From contig NZ_AQOH01000201.1 of NCBI RefSeq assembly GCF_000364705.1, positions 21,076 to 85,075 on the forward strand: a stretch of DNA of 64,000 bases, in the 5' to 3' direction. Numbering within the stretch: position 1 is the stretch's first letter; the number at the start of each line of letters is the position of its first letter. Both the position numbers and the translations under genes were made by a program. A model generated the notes under the pieces. The model saw only the letters and a list, made by a program, of their open reading frames with translations. It was not told the DNA's origin and searched no databases. The DNA is from Pseudomonas fuscovaginae SE-1 (lineage in GTDB: Bacteria > Pseudomonadota > Gammaproteobacteria > Pseudomonadales > Pseudomonadaceae). Positions 30,161 to 48,031 of the stretch are shown in pieces.

Positions 30161-30616
30161 GTGTTTCGCGGAGCCAACGCTATCAGTCTCGATGCCAAGG
30201 GCCGTCTCGCCATGCCGAGTCGGTACCGTGACGAGCTCGATTCGCGTAGTTCCGGACAACTGATCGTCACCATCGATGCGGTCGATCCCTGCTTATGTGT
30301 ATATCCACTCGACGAGTGGGAAGTGATTGAAACCAAGTTGCGTGCGCTGCCATCGCTGCGGGAGGAGAACCGCCGCCTGCAGCGTTTGCTGATTGGTAAT
30401 GCCGTCGATCTCGAGCTCGATGGCAGTGGCCGTTTTCTGGTGCCGCCGCGCCTGCGTGAATACGCGAAGCTGGATAAGCGCGCGATGCTGGTGGGCCAAC
30501 TGAACAAGTTTCAACTGTGGGACGAGGACGCCTGGAATGCTGTTGCTGCAGCGGACCTGGCGGCCATTCAACAACCGGGCGCGATGCCTGATGAACTGCG
30601 TGATCTGATCCTGTGA
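30161..30616 (+). CDS. mraZ: Transcriptional regulator MraZ
   Basis: A 151-residue DNA-binding protein with two SpoVT/AbrB-like repeats ([23 protein letters not shown], and [20 protein letters not shown]), each with the DxxGR signature. It forms rings and represses the dcw operon. The start is GTG 30161. The stop overlaps the GTG start of rsmH by four bases (GTGA). Confidence 0.95.
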   Translation: MFRGANAISLDAKGRLAMPSRYRDELDSRSSGQLIVTIDAVDPCLCVYPLDEWEVIETKLRALPSLREENRRLQRLLIGNAVDLELDGSGRFLVPPRLREYAKLDKRAMLVGQLNKFQLWDEDAWNAVAAADLAAIQQPGAMPDELRDLIL

Positions 30617-31556
30617 CTATTGATAGCGGCTTTAACCACATCACCGTACTGCTTGACGAAGCTGTCGAGGCTCTCGCCGTACGCCCTGATGGCTGCTATC
30701 TGGATGGCACCTTCGGTCGGGGCGGGCATAGCCGCCTGATTCTCAGCCGGCTCGGACCGGATGGTCGGCTTCTCGGTTTCGACAAGGATCCACAGGCGAT
30801 TGCCACCGGGCAAGCGCTAGCGGCCGAAGACGGCCGCTTTGTCGTTGTGCAGCGCAGCTTTGCCGAGCTGGGGCTGGAGGTCGCCGAGCGTCAGATGTCG
30901 GGCAAGGTCAACGGTATCCTGCTCGACCTGGGCGTCTCCTCGCCACAGCTGGATGACCCGCAGCGTGGCTTCAGCTTCATGAACGATGGCCCGTTGGACA
31001 TGCGCATGGACCCCTCGCGGGGTATCAGTGCCGCCGAGTTCATCGCCACCGCGCCGGTGGAGGAAATTGCCCGGGTCTTCAAGGAGTACGGCGAGGAGCG
31101 TTTCGCCGGTCGCATGGCCCGTGCCGTGGTCGAGCGCCGTGAAATCAAACCCTTCGAACGCACGGCCGATCTGGCCGAGGTGCTGAAGGTCGCCAACCCG
31201 GCCTGGGAGAAGGGCAAGAACCCCGCAACGCGGGCTTTCCAGGGCCTGCGCATTCACGTCAACAATGAACTGGGCGATCTCGAAGCCGGCCTCGAAGCGG
31301 CGCTGGAAGCTCTGGAAGTCGGCGGTCGCCTGGTGGTGATCAGCTTCCACTCGCTGGAAGATCGCATCGTCAAGCTGTTCATGCGTCGTCTGGTCAAGGG
31401 CGAGGAAGATAACCTGCCGCGTAATCTGCCGGTCCGCCATCAGGCGTTCGAACCACGCATCAAGGTACACGGCAAGGCCCAGTTCGCCTCCGAAACCGAG
31501 CTCAAGGCCAACCCGCGTGCCCGTAGTGCCGTCATGCGCGTTGCGGAGAAATTGCG

Positions 31557-31560
<4 letters not shown>
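30613..31560 (+). CDS. rsmH: 16S rRNA (cytosine(1402)-N4)-methyltransferase
   Basis: A 315-residue SAM-dependent methyltransferase. The SAM site is [12 protein letters not shown]. The family motifs [36 protein letters not shown] and [14 protein letters not shown] are complete. It modifies the same nucleotide as RsmI. The start is GTG 30613, within the mraZ stop; the stop overlaps ftsL (GTGA). Confidence 0.96.
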
Positions 31561-35041
<3,481 letters not shown>

Positions 35042-35049
<8 letters not shown>

Positions 35050-36421
35050 AACCATGAAGTTGAGTGTTGTCGCCAATGCCTTGTCCGGTCGCCTGAGGGC
35101 GGCCGATGCCGACTTCTCCGGGGTGAGCATCGACAGCCGGTCGATTCAGCCTGGACAACTGTTCGTTGCCCTGACCGGGCCGCGTTTCGATGGTCATGAT
35201 TACCTGGATGACGTGGCGGCCAAGGGCGCCGTCGCGACGCTGGTTGAGCGCGAAGTTGCCGACAGCCCGCTGCCGCAGTTGGTGGTTCGCGATACCCGAC
35301 TGGCCCTGGGGCAGCTTGGGGCACTGAATCGTGGGTTGTTCAGGCAGCCGGTGGCGGCGGTGACCGGTTCCAGCGGCAAGACCACGGTCAAGGAGATGCT
35401 CGCGAGCATCCTGCGTACCCGCGGTCTGGTCCTGGCGACCCGGGGCAACCTGAACAACGATCTGGGCGTGCCGCTGACCCTGCTCGAGCTGGCGCCGGAG
35501 CACAGCGCCGCAGTGATCGAACTGGGCGCTTCGCGCATTGGCGAGATTGCCTACACCGTCGCCATGACCAAGCCCCACGTGGCGATCCTGAACAATGCCG
35601 GAACCGCCCATGTCGGCGAGTTCGGTGGCCCCGAGAAGATCGTCGAGGCCAAGGGCGAGATCATCGAGGGGCTGGAGGTCGACGGCACTGCCGTGCTCAA
35701 CCTGGACGACAAGGCTTTCCCTATCTGGAAGCTCCGGGCCGGTGCCCGCAAGGTGCTGAGCTTCGCCCTGGACAACGACAGCGCCGACTTCCACGCCAGC
35801 GCCGTTTCCCGCGACCCGCGTGGCTGCCCGCAATTCGAGCTGCGCGCTCCTGACGGCTCGGCGACGGTTCGACTGAATCTGCTGGGTACCCACAACGTCG
35901 CCAATGCCCTGGCCGCCGCCGCCGCCGGCCATGCGCTGGGCGTGTCCCTGCCGGGCATCGTCGCCGGCCTGGAAGCGGTGCAGCCGGTCAAGGGTCGGAC
36001 GGTCGCGCAGTTGGCAATCAATGGCATTCGTGTGATTGACGATACCTACAACGCGAACCCCACCTCAATGTGCGCCGCCGTTGATATACTTGCCGGCTTT
36101 TCCGGCCGCACCGTCCTGGTGCTCGGAGATATCGGCGAGTTGGGCGAGTGGGCGGAGCAGGGGCATCGTGAAGTAGGGGCTTACGCCTCAGGCAAGGTTT
36201 CCGCGCTGTATGCGGTGGGACCGATGATGGCCCACGCCGTCGACGCATTTGGCCAGCACGCTCGTCATTTCGCCACCCAGGCCGATCTGATCGAGGCGCT
36301 TGGCGCCGAGCAAGACACCAACACCACCATTTTGATCAAGGGTTCGCGCAGCGCGGCGATGGAAAACGTCGTGGCGGCTCTGTGCGGACCTGCGCCTCAT
36401 ATCAAGGGAGAGACGCATTAA
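35042..36421 (+). CDS. murF: UDP-MurNAc-pentapeptide synthetase MurF
   Basis: A 459-residue Mur ligase that adds D-Ala-D-Ala. The P-loop GSSGKTT is at 109-115. [13 protein letters not shown] and [15 protein letters not shown] mark the ATPase and C-terminal domains. ATG 35042 (MLETMKLSV) overlaps the end of murE by eight bases; ATG 35054 is a second possibility. The one-base overlap TAATG couples it to mraY. Confidence 0.96.
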
Positions 36422-37503
36422 TGCTGCTGCTGCTAGCGGAGTACCTGCAACAGTTCTACAAAGGCTTCGCGGTCTTCCAGTACCTGACCCTGCGCGGGAT
36501 TCTCGGGGTGCTGACCGCGTTGTCTCTGTCGCTGTTCCTGGGCCCGTGGATGATTCGTACCCTGCAGAACCTGCAGATCGGCCAGGCAGTTCGCAACGAC
36601 GGCCCGCAATCGCACCTGTCCAAGTCCGGCACGCCGACCATGGGGGGCGCGCTGATCCTGTCGTCCATCGGCGTCAGCACCCTGCTGTGGGCGGATCTGC
36701 ATAACCGTTATGTCTGGGTGGTGCTGCTGGTCACCCTGCTGTTCGGCGCCATCGGCTGGGTCGACGACTATCGCAAGGTGATCGAGAAAAACTCCCGCGG
36801 GCTGCCTAGCCGCTGGAAGTACTTCTGGCAGTCGGTGTTCGGCCTGGGGGCGGCGATCTTCCTGTTCATGACCGCCCAGACCCCGGTGGAAACCACCCTG
36901 ATCGTGCCGATGCTCAAGGACGTCAGCATTCCCCTGGGCGTGGGTTTCGTGATCCTGACCTACTTCGTGATCGTCGGTTCGAGCAACGCGGTCAACCTGA
37001 CCGACGGCCTCGACGGCCTGGCGATCATGCCGACGGTGATGGTCGGCGGTGCGCTGGGCATCTTCTGCTACCTGTCGGGTAACGTGAAGTTCGCCGAATA
37101 CCTGCTGATCCCCTACGTACCGGGTGCCGGTGAACTGATCGTGTTCTGCGGCGCGCTGATCGGTGCCGGCCTGGGCTTCCTCTGGTTCAACACCTATCCG
37201 GCCCAGGTCTTCATGGGCGACGTCGGTGCCCTGGCATTGGGCGCGGCGCTGGGCACCATCGCGGTGATCGTTCGCCAGGAAATCGTGCTGTTCATCATGG
37301 GCGGCGTGTTCGTCATGGAGACCCTGTCGGTGGTCATCCAGGTCGCCTCCTTCAAGATGACCGGTCGCCGGGTGTTCCGCATGGCACCGATTCACCACCA
37401 TTTTGAACTCAAGGGCTGGCCCGAGCCACGCGTGATCGTCCGTTTCTGGATCATCACCGTGATCCTGGTGCTGATCGGCCTTGCCACCCTGAAGCTGAGG
37501 TAG
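36421..37503 (+). CDS. mraY: Phospho-MurNAc-pentapeptide translocase MraY
   Basis: A 360-residue integral membrane enzyme with about ten transmembrane helices. It transfers phospho-MurNAc-pentapeptide to undecaprenyl phosphate to make lipid I. The active-site motifs are intact: [19 protein letters not shown], the Asp in [11 protein letters not shown], and HHHFELKGW. The length equals that of E. coli MraY. Confidence 0.98.
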   Translation: MLLLLAEYLQQFYKGFAVFQYLTLRGILGVLTALSLSLFLGPWMIRTLQNLQIGQAVRNDGPQSHLSKSGTPTMGGALILSSIGVSTLLWADLHNRYVWVVLLVTLLFGAIGWVDDYRKVIEKNSRGLPSRWKYFWQSVFGLGAAIFLFMTAQTPVETTLIVPMLKDVSIPLGVGFVILTYFVIVGSSNAVNLTDGLDGLAIMPTVMVGGALGIFCYLSGNVKFAEYLLIPYVPGAGELIVFCGALIGAGLGFLWFNTYPAQVFMGDVGALALGAALGTIAVIVRQEIVLFIMGGVFVMETLSVVIQVASFKMTGRRVFRMAPIHHHFELKGWPEPRVIVRFWIITVILVLIGLATLKLR

Positions 37504-37508
37504 AACCC

Positions 37509-38855
37509 GTGTCGCTGATCGCTTCTGACCACTTCCGCATCGTTGTCGGCCTCGGCAAGAGCGGCATGTCCCTGGTTCGCTTCCTGGCGAACCGGGGCGT
37601 TGCCTTTGCGGTGGCCGACACGCGGGAGAATCCGCCGGAACTGGCCACGCTGCGCCGTGACTATCCACAGGTGGAAGTGCGTTGTGGCGAGCTGGATGTC
37701 GAGTTTCTCTGCCGTGCCGACGAGCTCTACGTGAGCCCCGGCCTGGCCCTGGCGACCCCGGCCCTGCAGGCCGCGGCGGCCCGTGGCGTGAAGTTGTCCG
37801 GTGATATCGAGCTGTTCACGCGTAACGCGAAGGCACCGATCGTCGCGATCACCGGTTCCAACGCCAAGAGCACCGTGACCACCCTGGTGGGCGAGATGGC
37901 CGTCGCCGCCGGCAAGCGCGTGGCGGTCGGGGGCAACCTCGGTACCCCGGCACTGGACCTGCTCGGCGACGATATCGAACTGTACGTGCTGGAGTTGTCG
38001 AGCTTCCAGCTGGAAACCACCGATCAGTTGAACGCCGCAGTAGCGACCGTGCTCAACATCAGTGAAGACCATATGGACCGCTACAGCGGTCTGCCGGCCT
38101 ATCACCTGGCCAAGCACCGGATCTTCCGCGGAGCGAAGCAGGTGGTGGTCAACCGCCAGGATGCCCTGTCCCGGCCGCTGATGGGCGAAGGCCTGCCTTG
38201 CTGGACCTTCGGCCTGGGCAAGCCGGACTTCAAGGGTTTTGGCCTGCGCGAGGAAGACGGCGAGAAATACCTGGCCTTCGAATTCCGGAACCTGATGCCG
38301 GTGCGCGAGCTGAAGATTCGTGGCGCCCACAACCAGTCCAACGCCCTGGCAGCGCTGGCACTGGGGCATGCCGTGGGCTTGCCGTTCGACGCGATGCTGT
38401 CGAGCCTGCGCACCTTCGGCGGTCTCGAGCATCGCTGCCAGTGGGTGCGTGAGCACAACGGCGTGAACTACTACAACGACTCCAAGGCCACCAACGTCGG
38501 TGCCGCGCTGGCGGCCATCGAAGGCCTGGGTGCCGACATCGATGGCAAGCTGGTGCTGATCGCCGGCGGCGACGGCAAGGGCGCGGATTTCTCCGCCCTG
38601 CGCGCGCCGGTCGCGGCCAACTGCCGGGCGGTGGCCCTGCTCGGTCGCGATGCCGAACTCCTGGCCCAGGCCCTGGGCGACGAGGTGCCATTGATTCGTG
38701 TGCAGAGCCTGGACGAAGCGGTACTGCGTTGCGCCGAACTGGCCCAGGCCGGCGATGCCGTGCTGTTGTCGCCGGCCTGCGCGAGCCTCGACATGTTCAA
38801 GAACTTCGAGGAGCGCGGGCGGCTGTTCGCCAGTGCCGTGGAGGGCTTGGCATGA
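37509..38855 (+). CDS. murD: UDP-MurNAc-L-Ala--D-Glu ligase MurD
   Basis: A 448-residue Mur ligase that adds D-glutamate. The N-terminal UDP-binding site is GLGKSGMSLVRFL. The P-loop GSNAKST is at 116-122, with Ala in place of the more common Gly. YNDSKATN and IAGGDGKGADF mark the C-terminal domain. The start is GTG 37509. The stop overlaps the ftsW ATG by four bases. Confidence 0.96.
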   Translation: MSLIASDHFRIVVGLGKSGMSLVRFLANRGVAFAVADTRENPPELATLRRDYPQVEVRCGELDVEFLCRADELYVSPGLALATPALQAAAARGVKLSGDIELFTRNAKAPIVAITGSNAKSTVTTLVGEMAVAAGKRVAVGGNLGTPALDLLGDDIELYVLELSSFQLETTDQLNAAVATVLNISEDHMDRYSGLPAYHLAKHRIFRGAKQVVVNRQDALSRPLMGEGLPCWTFGLGKPDFKGFGLREEDGEKYLAFEFRNLMPVRELKIRGAHNQSNALAALALGHAVGLPFDAMLSSLRTFGGLEHRCQWVREHNGVNYYNDSKATNVGAALAAIEGLGADIDGKLVLIAGGDGKGADFSALRAPVAANCRAVALLGRDAELLAQALGDEVPLIRVQSLDEAVLRCAELAQAGDAVLLSPACASLDMFKNFEERGRLFASAVEGLA

Positions 38856-40066
38856 ATTTCAATATCCTCAAGCCGTATCCGTCGCCGATCATCACCGGGC
38901 GTGGGGTCGACGTCGACTTCCCGATGCTCGCCGGCTGCCTGGCGCTGCTCGGCCTTGGCCTGGTGATGATCACCTCGGCTTCCTCCGAAGTGGCTGCCGT
39001 GCAATCGGGCAACGCGCTGTACCACATGATCCGCCACCTGATCTATCTGGTGATCGGCGTGGGTGCCTGCATCGCCACGATGATGGTGCCGATCGCCACC
39101 TGGCAGCGCATGGGCTTCATGATGCTGGTCGGTGCTTTCGGTCTGCTGGTGATGGTGTTGCTGCCGGGTATCGGCCGTGAGGTGAACGGCTCGATGCGCT
39201 GGATCGGTTTCAGTTTCTTCAACGTGCAGCCTTCGGAAATCGCCAAGGTGTTCGTGGTGATCTACCTCGCCGGCTACCTGGTACGTCGGCAGAAGGAAGT
39301 GCGCGAGAGCTGGATGGGGTTCTTCAAACCGTTCATCGTGCTGTTGCCGATGGCCGGCCTGTTGCTGATGGAGCCGGACTTCGGGGCCACCGTGGTGATG
39401 ATGGGGGCCGCCGCGGCGATGTTGTTCCTTGGCGGCGTCGGGCTGTTGCGTTTCGGCTTGATGGTGTTGCTGGCGGTGGTCGCGGTGGTGGTGCTGATCA
39501 AGGCGCAACCCTACCGGATGGCCCGTCTGACCACCTTTACCGACCCCTGGGCCGACCAGTTCGGCTCCGGCTATCAGTTGACCCAGGCGCTGATCGCCTT
39601 CGGTCGTGGCGAGTGGCTGGGCGTGGGGCTGGGCAACAGCGTGCAGAAGCAGTTCTACCTGCCCGAAGCCCATACCGACTTCGTTTTCTCCGTACTCGCC
39701 GAAGAACTGGGCGCGGTGGGTTCGCTGTGCACCGTCGCGCTGTTCGTGTTCGTCAGTGTGCGGGCCATGTACATCGGCCTGTGGGCGGAGAAGGCCAAGC
39801 AGTTCTTTGCCGCCTACATGGCCTACGGCCTGGCGTTCCTGTGGATCGGCCAGTTCCTGATCAACATCGGCGTGAACGTCGGCTTGCTGCCGACCAAGGG
39901 CCTGACCCTGCCGTTCCTCAGTTACGGTGGCAGTTCCCTGGTGATCTGCTGTGCCTGTCTGGGCCTGTTGCTGCGCATCGAGTGGGAGAGTCGAACCCAC
40001 CTGGGCAGCGAAGAGATGGAATTCGATGAAAGCGACTTTGCGGAGGACACTCCCCATGGGCGCTAA
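38852..40066 (+). CDS. ftsW: Septal peptidoglycan glycosyltransferase FtsW (SEDS)
   Basis: A 404-residue SEDS polymerase with about ten membrane helices that works with FtsI to polymerise septal glycan. Family motifs include VNGSMRWI, VQPSEIAKVFVVIYLA, PDFGATVVM, AHTDFVFSVLAEELG and PFLSYGGSS. The start ATGA overlaps the murD stop. Confidence 0.97.
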   Translation: MNFNILKPYPSPIITGRGVDVDFPMLAGCLALLGLGLVMITSASSEVAAVQSGNALYHMIRHLIYLVIGVGACIATMMVPIATWQRMGFMMLVGAFGLLVMVLLPGIGREVNGSMRWIGFSFFNVQPSEIAKVFVVIYLAGYLVRRQKEVRESWMGFFKPFIVLLPMAGLLLMEPDFGATVVMMGAAAAMLFLGGVGLLRFGLMVLLAVVAVVVLIKAQPYRMARLTTFTDPWADQFGSGYQLTQALIAFGRGEWLGVGLGNSVQKQFYLPEAHTDFVFSVLAEELGAVGSLCTVALFVFVSVRAMYIGLWAEKAKQFFAAYMAYGLAFLWIGQFLINIGVNVGLLPTKGLTLPFLSYGGSSLVICCACLGLLLRIEWESRTHLGSEEMEFDESDFAEDTPHGR

Positions 40067-41118
40067 CGTACTGATCATGGCCGGCGGCACCGGTGGCCAC
40101 GTGTTCCCGGCGCTGGCCTGTGCCCGCGAATTCCAGGCCCGTGGTTTCACCGTGCACTGGCTCGGCACGCCGCGTGGTATCGAAAACGAACTGGTACCCA
40201 ATGCCGGTCTGCCGCTGCACCTGATCAACGTCGCCGGCCTGCGTGGCAAGGGCAAGCTGTCGCTGCTCAAGGCACCATTCGTGCTGCTGCGGGCGGTCTG
40301 GCAGGCACGCAAGTTGATTCGCCGGCTCAAGCCGGTCTGCGTACTGGGCTTCGGTGGTTATGTCACCGGCCCTGGTGGCGTCGCCGCGCGCCTGGCGGGC
40401 GTGCCGGTGATCGTGCACGAGCAGAACGCCGTGGCGGGTACCGCCAATCGGCTACTGGTGCCGCTGGCGGCCCGGGTCTGCGAAGCTTTCCCGAACACCT
40501 TCGGCGCCTCGGACAAACGTCGTACCACCGGCAACCCGGTGCGCTCGGAGCTGTTCCTGGAAACCCCGCGTCAGGCCCTGGGCGGTCGGCCGGCGCGCCT
40601 GCTGATCCTCGGTGGCAGCCTCGGTGCCGAACCGTTGAACAAGCTGTTGCCCGAAGCCCTGGCCCAGGTGCCGGTCGAGTGCCGCCCGGAGGTTTTCCAC
40701 CAGGCTGGCCGCAACCACGACCAAGTGACCGCCGAACGCTACAAGGCGGCGGGCGTCGAGGCCCAGGTGGCGCCGTTTATCAAGGATATGGCCCAAGCCT
40801 ATGGCTGGGCCGACCTGGTGGTCTGTCGCGCAGGTGCGCTGACCGTCAGTGAACTGGCTGCTGCCGGTCTGCCTTCGTTGCTGGTGCCTCTGCCCCATGC
40901 GATCGACGATCACCAGACCCGCAATGCCGAATATTTGGCCGGGGAAGGCGCTGCCTTCCTGCTGCCGCAAAGAACGACTGGCGCCGCCGATCTGGCGGCA
41001 CGCCTGACAGAGGTTTTGATGCAACCGGAACGACTGAACACCATGGCGAGCACCGCACGCCGCCTGGCCAAGCCCGATGCCACCCGCACCGTCGTCGAGA
41101 TCTGCCTGGAGGTGGCCC

Positions 41119-41126
<8 letters not shown>
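40056..41126 (+). CDS. murG: UDP-GlcNAc transferase MurG
   Basis: A 356-residue GT-B glycosyltransferase on the inner face of the membrane that converts lipid I to lipid II. The glycine-rich loops [12 protein letters not shown] and [14 protein letters not shown], the [12 protein letters not shown] motif and the C-terminal [18 protein letters not shown] (UDP-GlcNAc site) are complete. The start overlaps ftsW by 11 bases; the stop overlaps murC by eight. Confidence 0.97.
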
Positions 41127-43544
<2,418 letters not shown>

Positions 43545-43550
43545 GCAGCC

Positions 43551-44420
43551 ATGCACGGCGCGCAGATTCGTCATCAGCCACCAGGTTCCGGCCGCAACAA
43601 GCCGATGCCGCGGGGCGCCAGTCGAATGGTGGCCAAGGAGCCGGTATCGGCGCGCCTGCCGAAAGCCAACTTCGGCTTCCTGAAGCGCCTGATGTGGCCG
43701 GTATTGCTGGTGGCGCTGGGTTTCGGCACCTACGAGGGCGCCCAGCGCCTGCTGCCCTATGCGGACCGGCCGATCAGCAAGATCAACGTCCAGGGCGACC
43801 TGAGCTACATCAGTCAGCAGGCGGTGCAGCAGCGGATCGCTCCATACGTCGCGGCGAGCTTCTTCACCATCGACCTGGCGGGCATGCGCGCCGAGCTGGA
43901 AACCATGCCGTGGATCGCCCATGCCGAAGTGCGCCGGGTCTGGCCGGACCAGGTGGTGATCCGTCTGGAAGAGCAGTTGCCTGTGGCCCGCTGGGGTGAC
44001 GAGGCACTGTTGAACAACCAGGGCCAGGCGTTCGCGCCGAGGGAGCTGGCGAACTACGAGCACCTGCCACAGCTGTTCGGCCCGCAGCGGGCCCAGCAGC
44101 AGGTGATGCAGCAGTACCAGGTCCTGAGCCAGATGTTGCGCCCGCTGGGTTTCTCCATCGCCAGGCTGGAGCTGCGGGAACGGGGCAGCTGGTTCCTGAC
44201 CACCGGCGCGGGCAGCGCGGGGCCGGGTATCCAGTTGTTGTTGGGCCGCGACCATCTGGTCGAGAAGATGCGCCGTTTCATTGCCATTTATGAAAAAACG
44301 CTGAAAGAACAGATTACGAACATTGCCAGCATCGATCTGCGCTACGCCAACGGCCTGGCCGTCGGATGGCGGGAACCTGTGGCACCCGTAGCGGACAAAC
44401 CCGCCGTTGCGAAGAATTAA
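43551..44420 (+). CDS. ftsQ: Cell division protein FtsQ
   Basis: A 289-residue bitopic protein. It has a basic cytoplasmic tail, one transmembrane helix (about 45-62, [16 protein letters not shown]) and a periplasmic POTRA domain ([22 protein letters not shown]), followed by the FtsQ domain ([24 protein letters not shown]). It is the scaffold of the FtsQLB complex. It starts seven bases after ddlB. Confidence 0.95.
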   Translation: MHGAQIRHQPPGSGRNKPMPRGASRMVAKEPVSARLPKANFGFLKRLMWPVLLVALGFGTYEGAQRLLPYADRPISKINVQGDLSYISQQAVQQRIAPYVAASFFTIDLAGMRAELETMPWIAHAEVRRVWPDQVVIRLEEQLPVARWGDEALLNNQGQAFAPRELANYEHLPQLFGPQRAQQQVMQQYQVLSQMLRPLGFSIARLELRERGSWFLTTGAGSAGPGIQLLLGRDHLVEKMRRFIAIYEKTLKEQITNIASIDLRYANGLAVGWREPVAPVADKPAVAKN

Positions 44421-44434
44421 GAAGAGGCAGGACC

Positions 44435-45700
44435 ATGGCAAACGTGCAAAGCGGCAAAATGATCGTCGGACTGGATATCGGCACCTCCAAGGTGGTGGCG
44501 CTGGTGGGCGAGGTTGCGGCCGATGGCACAGTGGAAATCGTCGGTATCGGTACCCATCCTTCCCGCGGCCTGAAGAAGGGCGTGGTGGTGAATATCGAGT
44601 CGACCGTCCAGTCGATCCAGCGGGCGGTGGAAGAGGCGCAACTGATGGCCGGCTGCCGGATTCACTCGGCGTTCGTCGGCGTGGCGGGCAATCACATCCG
44701 CAGCCTGAACTCCCACGGCATCGTTGCCATCCGTGATCGTGAAGTCAGTTCGGCGGACCTCGAGCGCGTGCTCGATGCGGCCCAGGCCGTGGCGATTCCG
44801 GCCGATCAGCGGGTCCTGCACACCCTGCCGCAGGATTACGTGATCGACAACCAGGAAGGCGTGCGCGAGCCCCTGGGGATGTCCGGTGTGCGTCTGGAAG
44901 CCAAGGTCCACGTGGTCACCTGTGCGGTGAACGCGGCGCAGAACATCGAGAAGTGCGTACGTCGTTGCGGGCTGGAAATCGACGACATCATCCTCGAGCA
45001 ACTGGCCTCGGCCTACTCGGTGTTGACCGACGACGAGAAGGAGCTGGGCGTGTGCCTGGTGGACATCGGCGGCGGCACCACCGACATCGCGATCTTCACC
45101 GAAGGTGCGATCCGCCATACCGCGGTGATCCCGATCGCCGGCGACCAGGTGACCAACGATATCGCCATGGCGTTGCGCACTCCGACCCAGTATGCCGAAG
45201 AGATCAAGATCCGTTACGCCTGCGCCCTGGCCAAGCTGGCCGGTGCCGGCGAAACCATCAAGGTCCCGAGCGTCGGCGACCGTCCGCCGCGCGAGCTGTC
45301 CCGCCAGGCCCTGGCCGAAGTGGTCGAGCCGCGCTACGACGAACTGTTCACGCTGATCCAGGCCGAACTTCGGCGCAGCGGCTACGAAGACCTGATCCCG
45401 GCCGGCATCGTGCTGACCGGCGGTACCTCGAAGATGGAAGGCGCGGTCGAGCTGGCCGAAGAAATTTTCCACATGCCGGTCCGCCTGGGTGTTCCGCACA
45501 CCGTCAAGGGCCTCTCCGACGTGGTCCGCAATCCGATCTATTCAACGGGCGTGGGGCTGTTGCTGTACGGGCTGCAAAAGCAGTCGGACGGCATTTCCCT
45601 GTCCGGTTACAACGGCGGCAACAGAAACGACTATCGCGATGAAGAACAGAAAGCACCTGTGTTCGAGCGCCTGAAGCGCTGGGTCCAGGGCAACTTTTAA
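44435..45700 (+). CDS. ftsA: Cell division protein FtsA
   Basis: A 421-residue actin-fold ATPase that anchors FtsZ to the membrane. Phosphate motif 1 is GLDIGTSKVVALVGE, phosphate motif 2 is VDIGGGTTDIAIFTEG and the adenosine motif is IVLTGGTSKMEG. The C-terminal amphipathic membrane helix is FERLKRWVQGNF. ATG 44435 follows AGAGGCAGG; the longer frame starting inside ftsQ is rejected. Confidence 0.97.
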   Translation: MANVQSGKMIVGLDIGTSKVVALVGEVAADGTVEIVGIGTHPSRGLKKGVVVNIESTVQSIQRAVEEAQLMAGCRIHSAFVGVAGNHIRSLNSHGIVAIRDREVSSADLERVLDAAQAVAIPADQRVLHTLPQDYVIDNQEGVREPLGMSGVRLEAKVHVVTCAVNAAQNIEKCVRRCGLEIDDIILEQLASAYSVLTDDEKELGVCLVDIGGGTTDIAIFTEGAIRHTAVIPIAGDQVTNDIAMALRTPTQYAEEIKIRYACALAKLAGAGETIKVPSVGDRPPRELSRQALAEVVEPRYDELFTLIQAELRRSGYEDLIPAGIVLTGGTSKMEGAVELAEEIFHMPVRLGVPHTVKGLSDVVRNPIYSTGVGLLLYGLQKQSDGISLSGYNGGNRNDYRDEEQKAPVFERLKRWVQGNF

Positions 45701-45756
45701 AGTTTCAAAGCAGTAGAAGTAGGCGAAAAAACTAGAGAAATGAAAGGAGAGGGAAC

Positions 45757-46956
45757 ATGTTCGAACTCGTAGACAACGTCCCGCAAAGCCCGGTAATCAA
45801 GGTTATCGGTGTCGGCGGTGGCGGCGGCAACGCCGTCAACCACATGGTCAAGACCAACATCGAAGGCGTCGAATTCATCTGCGCCAACACCGATGCCCAG
45901 GCGCTGAAGAACATCGGCGCACGGACCATCCTGCAACTGGGCACCGGCGTGACCAAGGGCCTGGGTGCCGGTGCCAATCCGGAAGTCGGCCGCCAGGCCG
46001 CCCTGGAAGACCGCGAACGCATCGCCGAAGTGCTGCAGGGCACCAACATGGTGTTCATCACCACCGGCATGGGCGGCGGTACCGGTACCGGTGCGGCGCC
46101 GATCATCGCCGAAGTGGCCAAGGAAATGGGCATCCTCACCGTTGCGGTGGTGACCCGTCCGTTCCCGTTCGAAGGCCGCAAGCGCATGCAGATCGCCGAC
46201 GAGGGCATCCGTGCCCTGAGCGAAAGCGTCGACTCGCTGATCACCATTCCCAACGAGAAGCTGCTGACCATCCTGGGCAAGGACGCCAGCCTGCTGTCGG
46301 CTTTCGCCAAGGCCGACGACGTGCTGGCCGGTGCCGTTCGCGGTATCTCCGACATCATCAAGCGTCCGGGCATGATCAACGTCGACTTCGCCGACGTGCG
46401 TACCGTGATGAGCGAAATGGGCATGGCAATGATGGGCACTGGCTGTGCCAGCGGTCCGAACCGTGCACGTGAAGCCACCGAGGCGGCGATCCGCAACCCG
46501 CTGCTCGAAGACGTCAACCTGCAGGGCGCGCGCGGCATCCTGGTCAACATCACCGCCGGTCCGGACCTTTCCCTGGGCGAGTACTCCGACGTGGGTAGCA
46601 TCATCGAGGCTTTCGCTTCGGAAGCGGCGATGGTCAAGGTCGGTACCGTCATCGATCCGGACATGCGCGACGAACTGCACGTGACCGTGGTCGCCACCGG
46701 CCTGGGTGCCCGCATCGAGAAGCCTGTGAAGGTCATCGACAACACCCTGCAGGCCGCCGCCAGCCAGCCAGCCGCCACCCAGGCACCGGCTGCCGCACGT
46801 CAGGAACTGCCGTCGGTGAACTATCGTGACCTGGATCGTCCGACCGTCATGCGCAACCAGGCCCAGGCCGGTGCCGCGACTGCCGCGAAGATGAACCCGC
46901 AGGACGATCTGGACTATCTGGATATCCCGGCCTTCCTGCGTCGCCAGGCCGATTGA
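45757..46956 (+). CDS. ftsZ: Cell division protein FtsZ
   Basis: A 399-residue tubulin homologue that forms the Z-ring. The GTP-binding signature GGGTGTG is at 106-112. The T7-loop NVDFADVRTVM is present. A variable linker rich in Ala and Gln leads to the C-terminal partner-binding peptide (LDIPAFLRRQAD) used by FtsA, ZipA and MinC. A strong site AAAGGAGAGGG precedes ATG 45757, fitting high expression. Confidence 0.98.
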   Translation: MFELVDNVPQSPVIKVIGVGGGGGNAVNHMVKTNIEGVEFICANTDAQALKNIGARTILQLGTGVTKGLGAGANPEVGRQAALEDRERIAEVLQGTNMVFITTGMGGGTGTGAAPIIAEVAKEMGILTVAVVTRPFPFEGRKRMQIADEGIRALSESVDSLITIPNEKLLTILGKDASLLSAFAKADDVLAGAVRGISDIIKRPGMINVDFADVRTVMSEMGMAMMGTGCASGPNRAREATEAAIRNPLLEDVNLQGARGILVNITAGPDLSLGEYSDVGSIIEAFASEAAMVKVGTVIDPDMRDELHVTVVATGLGARIEKPVKVIDNTLQAAASQPAATQAPAAARQELPSVNYRDLDRPTVMRNQAQAGAATAAKMNPQDDLDYLDIPAFLRRQAD

Positions 46957-46987
46957 TGGAATGTATCAGGAGTATTAGGGTGATTGG

Positions 46988-47016
46988 TGTTCAGCAAAGG
47001 TCTGGTCTGATATTAT
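46988..47016 (+). promoter_or_regulatory. Predicted promoter for lpxC
   Basis: TGTTCA, a 17-base spacer ending in TGA (an extended -10) and TATTAT lie about 50 bases before the lpxC ATG in the 112-base ftsZ-lpxC gap. Confidence 0.55.
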
Positions 47017-47032
47017 CGCCAGCCTTTGTTGA

Positions 47033-47980
<948 letters not shown>

Positions 47981-48003
47981 CGACTCTCCTTTTGTTGTTC
48001 TTC

Positions 48004-48031
48004 AAAGGCTGCCCTCGGGCAGCCTTTTTTT
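48004..48031. terminator. Bidirectional terminator after lpxC
   Basis: AAAGGCTGCCC and GGGCAGCCTTT pair around a short TCG loop. A T-run follows on the plus strand and an A-run on the other side serves the minus-strand gene. Confidence 0.9.

Noticed and set aside
37854..37880. P-loop of MurD with Ala where Gly is common (GSNAKST)
   Set aside because: Noted as a variant, but the rest of the loop and protein are intact and variation at this position is plausible in MurD; not evidence of inactivation.
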